Assembly (NCBI RefSeq): GCF_005160265.1
Contig: NZ_CP039865.1
Coordinates: 3,124,828-3,188,827, forward strand
From: Phreatobacter aquaticus
GTDB lineage: Bacteria > Pseudomonadota > Alphaproteobacteria > Rhizobiales > Phreatobacteraceae
DNA length: 64,000 nucleotides
Reading direction: 5' to 3'
Part shown: piece by piece, positions 54,715 to 63,170 of the stretch
How the letters are laid out: each line of letters starts with the position of its first letter
Position numbering within the stretch: the first letter of the stretch is position 1
Made by a program: the position numbers and the translations under genes
The notes under the pieces: generated by a model
What the model saw: only the letters and a program-made list of their open reading frames with translations
What the model was told of the DNA's origin: nothing
Databases searched by the model: none

Positions 54715-55467
54715 ATGTCTCCCCTGATCGCCATCAAGGCGCCATCCACGCTCACCTTGCCGCCGGGCTTCGAACTCGAGCCCCTGCGGGAATCCGGCGA
54801 TGCCTTTGCTCATGCCTGCCGGATCGCGGCCGAAAAGGGCGCGGGCACGCTCGTCTGGGTGCGTCGTTTCGACGTCGCCGAATACGCCATCGTCCTCGAG
54901 CCGGAGGAGCCGCTGGCGGTTGCCCGCAAGGCGTTCTTCATGGGCATGAATGCCACAGCCGAGGCGATTGCCGCACACTGCCCGCCCGAACGCGACGTTT
55001 CGTTCCGCTTTCCCGACGCGATCACCTTCGACGCAGGACTTGTCGGTGGCGGCCGGATTGGCTGGCCAAAGGGCACGGCAGAGGATGCGGTACCGGCTTG
55101 GCTGGTCTTTTCCGCGGTCATCCGCGTGACCTTCGACGGCATGATCGAGCCGGGCAAGGCGCCAAATGCGGCCGCCCTCGACGATGAAGGATTCGACGGT
55201 GTCGGCCCTTCCGATCTCGTTGAGAGTTTCGCGCGGTTCTTCCTGCGGCAGGTCGATATCTGGCAGAGCCAGGGCTTCAAGACGATCGCCGCCGACTATC
55301 TCGGCCGCGTCGTCAAGGAGCGACCGGGCGATCGCCGCGGCCTCGACGCCAATGGCGACCTGCTGACGCGCCGGGCTGTGGGCGAGGAGGAACACCGCTC
55401 GATCTTCCTCGACGGCCTCAAGGCTGTCGCCTGGCTCGACCGGAAGACCGGAGCGCCCAGGCTGTGA
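54715..55467 (+). CDS. Biotin/lipoate-protein ligase-like protein (BPL/LplA fold)
   Basis: 250 residues resembling the BPL_LplA_LipB_2 family: LPPGFELEPLRESGDAFAHACRIAAEKGAGTLVWVRRFDVAEYAIVLEPEEPL, then RFPDAITFDAGLVGGGRIGWPKG and PAWLVFSAVIRVTF. The usual K-hinge of active ligases is not obvious; GRIGWPKGTAEDAVPAWLVF is the nearest equivalent. It starts the plus-strand fdh maturation chain, overlapping the next gene by 4 bases. Whether it attaches a lipoyl-like group or binds a cofactor is unknown. Confidence 0.8.
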   Translation: MSPLIAIKAPSTLTLPPGFELEPLRESGDAFAHACRIAAEKGAGTLVWVRRFDVAEYAIVLEPEEPLAVARKAFFMGMNATAEAIAAHCPPERDVSFRFPDAITFDAGLVGGGRIGWPKGTAEDAVPAWLVFSAVIRVTFDGMIEPGKAPNAAALDDEGFDGVGPSDLVESFARFFLRQVDIWQSQGFKTIAADYLGRVVKERPGDRRGLDANGDLLTRRAVGEEEHRSIFLDGLKAVAWLDRKTGAPRL

Positions 55468-56018
55468 GATTGCTCCGCACCATCCGCCTCGATCCCTCCG
55501 ATCGCTTCGTGTTCCCCGTTGCGGCCGAGCCTGGCGAATGGGCGGTCACGGGCACATTCCTGTTCTGGGGGCGCCCGATCGACCAATTGGAGGGAAAGGA
55601 CCGCGCTGCTTTCCGCTCTGGCTTCGTCGGCGTCGAGAGCCTCGGCTTTTCCACGCTGGTGGTGGTTGAGGAGATCCGGGAAGACGAGCACCGCGCAGCG
55701 GTCGAGGCGCTCGCCCGCCACATCCACAGCCATCTCGGAGCGCCGACGCTCGATGCCGCGACCGCGGCTGCCGCCGAAGAACTGGCTTTCGCGGCATCGC
55801 TCGCCGATCACGACATCGGCACGCTGGTCGCCATGCACCGCTTGTTCGAGAAGGGCGAGATCCACGAGCAATATCGCACTCTGAAACCGCGTGAGCGGAC
55901 GCTGGGCGCTGATGGCCTGCATGCCCAGGCGCGTGCCTTCACCTTCCACGAAATGGTCGATGACGAGGCACCCGAGGAACGGGTGGACCTCATCGGCATG
56001 ATGGGTCCCAAGCCATGA
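55464..56018 (+). CDS. DUF6505-like protein of the formate dehydrogenase island
   Basis: 184 residues starting at GTG 55464, which overlaps the previous stop (GTGA). MRLLRTIRLDPSDRFVFPVAAEPGEWAVTGTFLFWG is the conserved opening; a helical middle (LSFAASLADHD-type segment) leads to YRTLKPRERTLGADGLHAQARAFTFHEMVDD. No catalytic motif is recognised. Its fixed place between the lipoate-ligase-like and DUF6352-like genes suggests an accessory role in enzyme maturation. The DUF number is from memory and should be checked. Confidence 0.78.
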   Translation: MRLLRTIRLDPSDRFVFPVAAEPGEWAVTGTFLFWGRPIDQLEGKDRAAFRSGFVGVESLGFSTLVVVEEIREDEHRAAVEALARHIHSHLGAPTLDAATAAAAEELAFAASLADHDIGTLVAMHRLFEKGEIHEQYRTLKPRERTLGADGLHAQARAFTFHEMVDDEAPEERVDLIGMMGPKP

Positions 56019-57067
56019 GCGATGCCATGACCGACACGCCCCGTCTGGCCAAGGAATTCTGGGTCTCGTCGGGCCACCACATGACGACGAAGACCGCGGG
56101 CGGCGGGCTTGCCGTCAGCGATGAGATGATCCTGGCCTATCTCGCCCGGCCAGAGTTGATCCCGCCGGAGGAGGCCTGCGATGCGGAGCGCGAGCTTCAT
56201 GCGCTCCTGATGGCAGAGCCGCGCCGGCCGGTGACGGCCGCCATGATTGGCGCGATCCAGGACGAGGATGCCCGCGAGAACTGGGGTTTCATGATCGGCT
56301 TCCGGGACCGCCTCATGGCGCATCCGAGCCTGGAGGCAGCCTATCTCGCGATCGTCCGCAACCACGCGGGTTCGGTGCCGCCGCTGTTCCTCAACCAGCT
56401 GGTCCATCTCATCCTGCGCAATGCGCTGGACGGTTGCGAGGACCCCTTCGTTCTGAGAGCCGCCGAGTGCTTTTTCCGGACCCAGAAGGGCAGCCTGCGT
56501 GACGACACCCTGCTGCTCGCCGATGCCGAACTGGTTGAGGGACTGGAAGCCGACCGCAAGGCGCTGATGCACTCATCCCCGCTCACCGCCATGCTGGGCG
56601 GCGATGCCGCCTCCGAGCTTGAGGTGATGACAGACGAGACGGCGGACACCTATTGGTCCTGCTCGGACGCCTTCTCGATGGTGATGAATCTCGGCGGCAA
56701 TCCGCGCGTGCGCGACGCGCTGGCGCGGGTCATCGAGACCTGGCTTGCGCATATGCTCGGCGTCGAGACCGAGGTGAAGCCGATCGAGCGCATCGAGGAT
56801 GCCGACTGGCGATGGTTCGTCGGCCTCGATGCCGAGGCAACCGCTATCGGCAACAGGCTGTGGCGTGGCGAGCCGGTCGATCCGGTGGACCAGTCGCGCG
56901 TCTGCGGCCTGTTCAGCCTCACCTTCGCCGATCCCCGACAGGTGGATGCCAAGGTCGGCGGCAAGCCGGTCTACCTGATCATGGCGCTCGACAATGATAT
57001 GATCCTGCGCATCAAGCCGCAGAACCTGCTGCTCGGCCTGCCGCTTGCCGGCCGGCTGGCAGCCTGA
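56015..57067 (+). CDS. DUF6352-like protein of the formate dehydrogenase island
   Basis: 350 residues, overlapping the previous gene by 4 bases (ATGA). It begins AKEFWVSSGHHMTTKTAGGGLAVSDEMILAYLARPELIPPEEAC and is mostly helical, ending KPQNLLLGLPLAGRL. FLNQLVHLILRNALDGCEDPFVLRAAECFFRTQKGSL is a conserved-looking central segment. No known catalytic motif. The 3' end overlaps nothing; the DUF3305 gene starts 10 bases later. Function unknown; the DUF number is from memory. Confidence 0.78.
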   Translation: MSDAMTDTPRLAKEFWVSSGHHMTTKTAGGGLAVSDEMILAYLARPELIPPEEACDAERELHALLMAEPRRPVTAAMIGAIQDEDARENWGFMIGFRDRLMAHPSLEAAYLAIVRNHAGSVPPLFLNQLVHLILRNALDGCEDPFVLRAAECFFRTQKGSLRDDTLLLADAELVEGLEADRKALMHSSPLTAMLGGDAASELEVMTDETADTYWSCSDAFSMVMNLGGNPRVRDALARVIETWLAHMLGVETEVKPIERIEDADWRWFVGLDAEATAIGNRLWRGEPVDPVDQSRVCGLFSLTFADPRQVDAKVGGKPVYLIMALDNDMILRIKPQNLLLGLPLAGRLAA

Positions 57068-57077
57068 GGAGAGGGCG

Positions 57078-57590
57078 ATGGCAGTCCAGCACATGATGGT
57101 CGGGGTTGTTGCCGTCAAACGGAAGCTCAACAACCCCTGGATCGATTTCGAATGGACGCCGGAGGCGATCCTGCCGGGTCTTCCCGCAGTCGAACCTGGG
57201 ACCGTGATCGCGCGCGACGGCCCGCATGAGAGCTATTATCTCGGTCCTGCCGAATTGACGTTCCATTCCGGCGAGACCGCCCATTACCGCGACAACCTCA
57301 CCTCGGGACGGCCGTCCGTCTGGGTGGCGCTCCGCGACAACGGCGATGGCATCTGGCGTGTGGCCGGCGTCACCGTCGATCCCTACGAGGGCGAGGCCTA
57401 TGCCGATACCGTCGACGACCGGGTCGAGCCGGTGCCCATGCCCCACGACGTGATGGTGGAGTTGAGCGCCTTCTTCGACAAGCATCACGTCGAGCAGACC
57501 TTCTTCAAGCGCAAGCGTGACCGCCATGTGCAGGAGCCGACCTACGGGCTCGGACATCCCAATCTGCGGCGACCGGGGGACAAGGGATGA
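57078..57590 (+). CDS. DUF3305 protein of the formate dehydrogenase island
   Basis: 170 residues. The DUF3305 core reads VGVVAVKRKLNNPWIDFEWTPEAILPGLP, ESYYLGPAELTFHSGETAHYRDNLTSGRPSVWVALRD and VTVDPYEGEAYADTVDDRVEPVPMP. ATG 57078 follows GAGGAGAGGG. Always found with molybdoenzyme genes (family knowledge), its activity is unknown. It overlaps the DUF3306 gene by 4 bases. Confidence 0.85.
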   Translation: MAVQHMMVGVVAVKRKLNNPWIDFEWTPEAILPGLPAVEPGTVIARDGPHESYYLGPAELTFHSGETAHYRDNLTSGRPSVWVALRDNGDGIWRVAGVTVDPYEGEAYADTVDDRVEPVPMPHDVMVELSAFFDKHHVEQTFFKRKRDRHVQEPTYGLGHPNLRRPGDKG

Positions 57591-58279
57591 GCGGCAGCGA
57601 TGAAGGGTTTCTCTCGCGCTGGTCGCGGCTGAAGCGCGAGCCGGAACCGGAGGCCCCGGAGGTCGTCGAGCCGCCGCCGGCGCCTGCGAGTGATCTCGCG
57701 AAATCCGTCGAGGAGATCGTCGCGGCCCTGCCGCGTATCGAGGACTTGCTGCCCGGCCAGTCGCTGTCCGGGTTCATGCAGGCTGGCGTGCCGGTCGATC
57801 TGAAGAATGCCGCGCTGCGCCGCATGTGGACCATCGATCCGGCGATCCGCGACTTCGTCGGTGAAGCGCTGGACTATGCCTATGACTACAACACGCCCGG
57901 CGGCGCGCCTGGCTTCGGTCCGATGATCACCAGCCCCGATCAGGTCAATGAGGTGCTCGCCATGTTCGACAAGGCGATGCCGAAACTCACCCCGGATTCG
58001 CGCATGACGGGTGATTCCGACAATTTGCCGCAGCACGATGACGTGACACGGAAGGCGGACCTTGCCGATGCTGCGTCGCAGCAAAATCGCGCGGGGTTGG
58101 CGTCACAAGAAGCCTCATTGCCGACGCCTATGACCGTGGCCGCGACAGAACCCGCGCCCGCGCTGGATTTCGCAAGAGCCAAGGCTGACCACGGTCCTGT
58201 TGCACTGCAAGAAAAGTCAGTGAATTCAGCCGCTTTGCCCTCAAAGTCGCGCCGCCACGGGAGCGCATTGCCGCACTGA
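57587..58279 (+). CDS. DUF3306 protein of the formate dehydrogenase island
   Basis: 230 residues: EGFLSRWSRLKRE at the N-terminus, a Pro/Glu linker, and the DUF3306 core PGQSLSGFMQAGVPVDLKNAALRRMWTIDPAIRDFVGEALDYAYDYNTPGGAPGFGPM (about 65-125). The last about 85 residues are unconserved and of lower complexity. Coupled to DUF3305 by an ATGA overlap; the two probably act together in formate dehydrogenase maturation. Confidence 0.85.
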   Translation: MSGSDEGFLSRWSRLKREPEPEAPEVVEPPPAPASDLAKSVEEIVAALPRIEDLLPGQSLSGFMQAGVPVDLKNAALRRMWTIDPAIRDFVGEALDYAYDYNTPGGAPGFGPMITSPDQVNEVLAMFDKAMPKLTPDSRMTGDSDNLPQHDDVTRKADLADAASQQNRAGLASQEASLPTPMTVAATEPAPALDFARAKADHGPVALQEKSVNSAALPSKSRRHGSALPH

Positions 58280-58312
58280 GGAAGAGGCTATGACCAATTG
58301 CATCTCGGGCAC

Positions 58313-58345
58313 ATAGCTTGTAGCTATTCCAGACTGGGTTTGGAA
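58313..58345 (+). promoter_or_regulatory. Two inverted repeats upstream of the HTH-TorD gene
   Basis: ATAGCT (58313-58318)/AGCTAT (58322-58327) with a TGT loop, then TTCCA (58327-58331)/TGGAA (58341-58345). They share two bases and lie 48-80 bases before ATG 58393. They could be a promoter-linked operator for the HTH domain of the downstream protein (inference). Confidence 0.5.
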
Positions 58346-58392
58346 AAGTGCGTGTGCCAAGAGCGAATGCGCCCGGCCACGGCAAGGGTTCG

Positions 58393-59235
58393 ATGAGAAT
58401 GAGCGCTCAGTCGCTTCGGGACGGGGGATTGCAGGAAGCCATCAAGGCTGTCGGCGGCGTGGGTGCGCTTGCGCGCGCGCTCGGCATTTCCCAGCCCTCG
58501 GTCTCCAATTGGCAGAAGGTGCCTCCTGAGCGCGTCATTGCGATCGAGCAGATCTCGGGCGTTGCGCGCGGTGTGTTGAGGCCAGATCTCTATCCCGAGA
58601 TGCGCGCCTCGCTGGCCGCCGCCATGGAAGCGGCCAAGGCCGAACAGGCGGCTGCCGCCGAGCCCGATGATATGGATCGCCTGCGGGCCGCCGAATACGG
58701 CCTGCTGGCGCTCTTGCTGTTCAAGGCGCCCACCGCCGCCGTGCTCGCCGAGGTCAGCAACCTCAAGGGCGATGCCTCGCCGCTGGGGCTTGCCCATCTG
58801 GCGCTCGCTGAAGCTGCCAGAGACACCACGCTGGAAGCCGCAAACCGACAGTTCTTCGACCTGTTCGTCGGACTTGGTCGTGGCGAACTTCTGCCCTACG
58901 CGTCCTACTATCTCACCGGCTTCCTGCACGAGCGGCCACTGGCCGAGGTACGTGCCGATTTCATCCGCTTCGGCATCGTCCGCGAGGACGAATCCAAGGA
59001 GCCTGAGGATCACATCGCGCTGCTGTTCGACGTGATGGCCGGCCTGGCGCTGGGGTCCTTCGGTGACGGTTACGCCGACGAGAAGACCTTTTTCGAGACG
59101 CATCTGAAGCCATGGGCGGCGCGGTTCTTCGCCGACCTGGAAACGATCGAGGGTCGCCCGCTCTATGCCACGATCGGCAGGGTGGGGCGGCTGTTCATGG
59201 ATATCGAGACGGAAGCTTTCGCCTTTGCCGGCTGA
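58393..59235 (+). CDS. HTH (YdaS/Cro-like) - TorD chaperone fusion
   Basis: 280 residues. N-terminal helix-turn-helix (about 10-70: LQEAIKAVGGVGALARALGISQPSVSNWQKVPPERVIAIEQISGVARGVLRPDLYPE) followed by a TorD/DmsD-type all-helical chaperone (about 95-275; LRAAEYGLLALLLFKAPTAAVLAEV, LPYASYYLTGFLHERPLAEVRADFIRFGI, EDHIALLFDVMAGLALG). TorD proteins hold a Tat enzyme until its cofactor is inserted. Start uncertain: ATG 58393 or 58399 after AAGGG, or GTG 58348. It precedes the Tat-bearing fdh genes it should serve. The DNA-binding half suggests that free chaperone reports on apoenzyme supply. Confidence 0.85.
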   Translation: MRMSAQSLRDGGLQEAIKAVGGVGALARALGISQPSVSNWQKVPPERVIAIEQISGVARGVLRPDLYPEMRASLAAAMEAAKAEQAAAAEPDDMDRLRAAEYGLLALLLFKAPTAAVLAEVSNLKGDASPLGLAHLALAEAARDTTLEAANRQFFDLFVGLGRGELLPYASYYLTGFLHERPLAEVRADFIRFGIVREDESKEPEDHIALLFDVMAGLALGSFGDGYADEKTFFETHLKPWAARFFADLETIEGRPLYATIGRVGRLFMDIETEAFAFAG

Positions 59236-59266
59236 GCCGGCGAAGCGATGAATGGGAGGACAGGCA

Positions 59267-59491
59267 ATGGCTGACACCAACGACAAGAATGGCGCATCCC
59301 CCGTCGCCGATCGGCGTGGGTTCCTGAAGGCCCTGACCGGCGCATCCGCGGTTGCCGCGACCGCCGTCGTCGCCGCGGAGCCGGCCGAGGCGCAGTCCAC
59401 GGGCCGCGAAAGCCGCGATGAGCGCGTCAAGGCGCGCTACCAGGCGAATTCGGCTGAAGTCCAGAATTTCTATCGTACCAACCGTTACTGA
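59267..59491 (+). CDS. Small twin-arginine formate dehydrogenase-associated protein
   Basis: 74 residues with an RR motif (DRRGFLKALTGASAVAATAVVAAEPAEA) and a short mature tail (SRDERVKARYQANSAEVQNFYRTNRY). ATG 59267 follows GGGAGGACAGG; ATG 59252 is possible. Small Tat-signal proteins of this kind precede fdhA in Rhizobiales (family knowledge). It may be a small exported subunit or membrane-anchored helper. Confidence 0.83.
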   Translation: MADTNDKNGASPVADRRGFLKALTGASAVAATAVVAAEPAEAQSTGRESRDERVKARYQANSAEVQNFYRTNRY

Positions 59492-59502
59492 GGGCCGCCC
59501 CC

Positions 59503-62457
59503 ATGCTGATCAAGCGCAGGACTTCGGACGCCTCCCGGCCGCGTCTCGGCGGGCTCGCTGCTGGCCTCACCTCCGGGGTGATGGACCGCCGCACCTTTCT
59601 CGCCCGTTCCGGCATCACGGCCGCCGGTGCCATTGCCGTTGGCGCGTTGACGCTCGGCGCGGTGCGCAAGGCTGACGCCGTCTCCGCCCCCCAGCCGGGG
59701 GTGCCGACCATCGTCAAGAAGAACATCTGCACCCATTGCTCGGTCGGCTGCACGGTGCGCGCCGAGGTGCAGAACGGCGTTTGGACCGGTCAGGAGCCGG
59801 CCTGGGAAAGCCCGATCAATCGCGGCACCCATTGCGCCAAGGGCGCTTCCGTCCGCGAGATCGTCCATGGCGAGCGCCGGGTGAAATACCCGATGAAGCT
59901 CGTCAACGGCCAGTGGCAGCGCATCTCGTGGGACCAGGCGTTCAACGAGATCGGCGACAAGATGACCGAGATCCGCGGCAAGTCCGGTGCGGATTCGGTC
60001 TACATGCTCGGCTCCGCCAAGTTCACCAACGAGGCTGCCTATCTGTTCCGCAAGTTCGCGGCCTTCTGGGGCACCAACAACGTCGACCACCAGGCCCGCA
60101 TTTGCCACTCGACCACGGTCGCCGGCGTTGCCAACACCTGGGGTTACGGCGCGCAGACCAATTCCTACAACGACATCCGCAATGCCAAGACCATGATCAT
60201 CATGGGTGGCAATCCCGCGGAAGCCCATCCGGTCTCGCTCCAGCACGTGCTGAGCGGCAAGGAGCTCAACCGCGCGAACATGATCGTCATCGATCCGCGC
60301 ATGACCCGTACCGCCGCCCACGCGACCGAATATGTCCGCATCCGCTCCGGCACCGATATCCCGGTCATCTGGGGCATCATGTGGCACATCATCAAGAACG
60401 GCTGGGAGGACAAGGACTTCCTCGCCAAGCGCGTCTACGGCATGAGCGAGGCGCTCAAGGAAGTCGAGAAGTGGGATCCCAAGACCGTTGAGGATGTCAC
60501 CGGCGTCCCCGGCGCGCAGCTTGAGCGGGTTGCCAAGCAGTTCGCCACCGAGAAGCCCTCGACCCTGATCTGGTGCATGGGTGCGACCCAGCACTCGGTC
60601 GGCACGGCCAATGTCCGCGCCTATTGCACCCTGCTGCTGCTCACCGGCAATGTCGGCGCGCCCGGCACCGGCGCCAACATCTTCCGCGGCCACACCAACG
60701 TGCAGGGCGCGACTGACCTCGGCCTCGATGTCGGCAACCTGCCGCTCTATTACGGCCTGGTCGAAGGCGCCTGGCGCCATTGGGGCCGTGTCTGGGACGT
60801 GCCCTACGACTATTTCGTCTCGCGCTTCGACGATGTTCCGGCCAAGGGCGGCCGTGCCGCCCGCACCGGCAAGCAGAACATGGAAGTGTCTGGCCTGCCG
60901 TCGACCCGCTGGTTCGACGCGACCCTCCTGCCGGCCGAACAGGTCGACCAGAAGGACAACCTCAAGGCCATGTTCGTCTTCGGCCATGGCGGCAACACGA
61001 TCCCGCGCATTCCCGGCGCGGTCGAGGGCCTCGGCAAGCTCGACCTCCTGGTGATCGCCGATCCCCATCCGACCAACTTCGTCTCGCTCGGAAACCGCCA
61101 GAACGGCACATATGTCTTGCCGATCTGCACCAATTTCGAGTGCGATGGGTCGCGCACAGCCTCCAACCGCTCGATCCAGTGGGGCGAGAAGATCGTCGAA
61201 CCGATCTTCGAATCGGCATCCGACTACTGGGTCATCTACAAGTTCGCCCAGAAGCTCGGCTTCGCTGATCAGATGTTCAAGAACATCCAGCTGGTGAAGG
61301 GCAAGTTCGGCGACGAGCCGCAGGCCGAATCCATCCTCCGCGAGATCAATCGCGGCGGCTGGTCGACCGGCTATACCGGCCAGTCGCCGGAGCGGATCAA
61401 GGCCCATATGGCCAATCAGGACAAGTTCGACATCGTCACGTTGCGCGCGCCGGCCGATGCTCCGGCCGAGATCCGCGGTGACTTCTACGGGTTGCCCTGG
61501 CCGTGCTGGGGCAAGCCGGAACTGCGCCATCCCGGCACGCATATCCTCTACAACACCAATGTGCGGATGATGGACGGCGGCGGTGCTTTCCGTCCGCGCT
61601 TCGGCGTCGAGCGTAATGGTGAAACCCTGCTGGCGCAGAATTCCTGGAACCTCGACAGCCCGATCCAGGATGGCTACCCGGAATTCACCTATGCGATCTT
61701 CCAGCGTCTCGGCTGGGATGCTGATCTGACCGCCGACGAGAAGGCCTCGATCGAGCGGCAGGGCGGCGCCAATCCCGGCGCGGTCAACTGGGCCAACGAC
61801 ATTTCAGGTGGCATCCAGCGCGTCTGCCTGGCCAAGAATGTCTGCCCCTTCGGCAACGGCAAGGCCCGTGCGATTGCCTGGAACCTGCCCGATCCGGTTC
61901 CGGTTCACCGCGAGCCGATCTACACGCCACGCGCCGATCTCGTCGCGAAATATCCGGCGCGCGCCGACGAGCGTTCGCTGCGCATGCCGAACCTGCACAC
62001 GACCTATCAGAAGGGCGCCGTCGACAAGGGCGTTGCCCGCTCCTTCCCGATCATCCTCACCTCCGGCCGTCTGGTCGAATATGAGGGCGGCGGCGAGGAA
62101 ACCCGCTCGAACAAGTGGCTGGCCGAACTCCAGCAGGACATGTTCGTCGAGATCAATCCCCGCGATGCCTCGGCTCGCGGTGTCTCGGATGGCGGCTGGG
62201 TCTGGGTGTCTGGTCCGGAAGGCGGCCGCGCACGCGTCAAGGCGCTGGTCACCGAGCGTGTCGGCCCGGGCGTCGCCTGGATGCCGTTCCACTTCGGCGG
62301 CTGGTACCAAGGCCAGGACCAGCGCAAGGCCTATCCGGCCGGCACCGATCCGATCGTTCTCGGCGAGAGCGTCAACACCGTCACCACCTATGGCTACGAC
62401 CCCGTGACCGGCATGCACGAGGGCAAGGCCACGCTCTGCCAGATCGCAACGGCGTAA
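59503..62457 (+). CDS. fdhA: Formate dehydrogenase major (alpha) subunit, molybdopterin enzyme
   Basis: 984 residues. Twin-arginine signal with DRRTFLARSG (Arg 29, Arg 30); a 26-residue N-terminal extension is family-like. One 4Fe-4S cluster: Cys 76, 79, 83 and 111 (CTHCSVGC ... HCAKG, with Lys 114). The metal ligand is Cys 201 in HQARICHSTTVAG (codon TGC at 60103-60105) followed by His 202, so it is a Cys- not Sec-enzyme. Bis-MGD contacts appear in MGGNPAEAHPVS and CMGATQHSVGTANVRAYCTLLLLTGNVGAPGTGANIFRGHTNVQGATD. It oxidises formate to carbon dioxide in the periplasm with the beta and gamma subunits encoded next. Confidence 0.94.
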   Translation: MLIKRRTSDASRPRLGGLAAGLTSGVMDRRTFLARSGITAAGAIAVGALTLGAVRKADAVSAPQPGVPTIVKKNICTHCSVGCTVRAEVQNGVWTGQEPAWESPINRGTHCAKGASVREIVHGERRVKYPMKLVNGQWQRISWDQAFNEIGDKMTEIRGKSGADSVYMLGSAKFTNEAAYLFRKFAAFWGTNNVDHQARICHSTTVAGVANTWGYGAQTNSYNDIRNAKTMIIMGGNPAEAHPVSLQHVLSGKELNRANMIVIDPRMTRTAAHATEYVRIRSGTDIPVIWGIMWHIIKNGWEDKDFLAKRVYGMSEALKEVEKWDPKTVEDVTGVPGAQLERVAKQFATEKPSTLIWCMGATQHSVGTANVRAYCTLLLLTGNVGAPGTGANIFRGHTNVQGATDLGLDVGNLPLYYGLVEGAWRHWGRVWDVPYDYFVSRFDDVPAKGGRAARTGKQNMEVSGLPSTRWFDATLLPAEQVDQKDNLKAMFVFGHGGNTIPRIPGAVEGLGKLDLLVIADPHPTNFVSLGNRQNGTYVLPICTNFECDGSRTASNRSIQWGEKIVEPIFESASDYWVIYKFAQKLGFADQMFKNIQLVKGKFGDEPQAESILREINRGGWSTGYTGQSPERIKAHMANQDKFDIVTLRAPADAPAEIRGDFYGLPWPCWGKPELRHPGTHILYNTNVRMMDGGGAFRPRFGVERNGETLLAQNSWNLDSPIQDGYPEFTYAIFQRLGWDADLTADEKASIERQGGANPGAVNWANDISGGIQRVCLAKNVCPFGNGKARAIAWNLPDPVPVHREPIYTPRADLVAKYPARADERSLRMPNLHTTYQKGAVDKGVARSFPIILTSGRLVEYEGGGEETRSNKWLAELQQDMFVEINPRDASARGVSDGGWVWVSGPEGGRARVKALVTERVGPGVAWMPFHFGGWYQGQDQRKAYPAGTDPIVLGESVNTVTTYGYDPVTGMHEGKATLCQIATA

Positions 62458-62472
62458 GAGAGGACCTGAACC

Positions 62473-63069
62473 ATGGCCCGGATGAAATTCCTCTGCGACG
62501 CCGACCGCTGCATCGAATGCAACGCCTGCGTCACCGCCTGCAAGAACGAGCATGACGTGCCCTGGGGCATCAATCGTCGGCGCGTCGTCACCATCAATGA
62601 CGGCAAGCCCGGCGAGCGCTCCATCTCCATGGCGTGCATGCACTGCACCGACGCGCCCTGCGCGGCGGTCTGCCCGGTCAACTGCTTCTACACCACGGCC
62701 GACGCCGTCGTTCTCCACTCCAAGGAGACCTGCATCGGCTGCGGTTACTGCTTCTACGCCTGCCCGTTCGGCGCGCCGCAATATCCGCGCGTCGGCAATT
62801 TCGGCTCGCGCGGCAAGATGGACAAGTGCACCTACTGCGCCGGTGGTCCCGAGGCCGACAACAGCGTGGCCGAATATGCCCAGTACGGAGCGAACCGCCT
62901 CGCCCAGGGCAAGCTGCCGCTCTGCGCCGAGATGTGCTCGACCAAGGCGCTGCTGGCCGGCGACAGCGACATGATCGTGACCATCTACAAGGAGCGCGTG
63001 CTGAAGCGCGGTTACGGCTCCGGCGCCTGGGGCTGGCAGACGGCCTACAAGGAAACGATCGCGATCTGA
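62473..63069 (+). CDS. fdhB: Formate dehydrogenase iron-sulfur (beta) subunit
   Basis: 198 residues with four 4Fe-4S motifs: CIECNACVTACKNEHDVPWGINRRRVV, CMHCTDAPCAAVCP, CIGCGYCFYACP and CTYC near residue 119 with partner cysteines (CAEMCSTKAL). It conducts electrons from FdhA to the cytochrome gamma subunit. ATG 62473 lies 15 bases after fdhA. It is a short FDH3-type beta subunit without a membrane anchor helix. Confidence 0.94.
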   Translation: MARMKFLCDADRCIECNACVTACKNEHDVPWGINRRRVVTINDGKPGERSISMACMHCTDAPCAAVCPVNCFYTTADAVVLHSKETCIGCGYCFYACPFGAPQYPRVGNFGSRGKMDKCTYCAGGPEADNSVAEYAQYGANRLAQGKLPLCAEMCSTKALLAGDSDMIVTIYKERVLKRGYGSGAWGWQTAYKETIAI

Positions 63070-63170
63070 CCGCTTTTGTCCCTCCCGGTGGCAGAACCTC
63101 TGCCGCCGGTCCGCTCACACGACATCAATTCGGGCGCGCCATGAAAGCGCCCAAGAGGGAGGACCACCCG

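Noticed and set aside
60103-60105. Possible selenocysteine at the formate dehydrogenase metal site
   Set aside because: The codon is TGC, an ordinary Cys; no in-frame TGA is present.
59485-61542. 685-residue open frame opposite fdhA
   Set aside because: fdhA is unmistakable, and the reverse frame is a low-complexity shadow.
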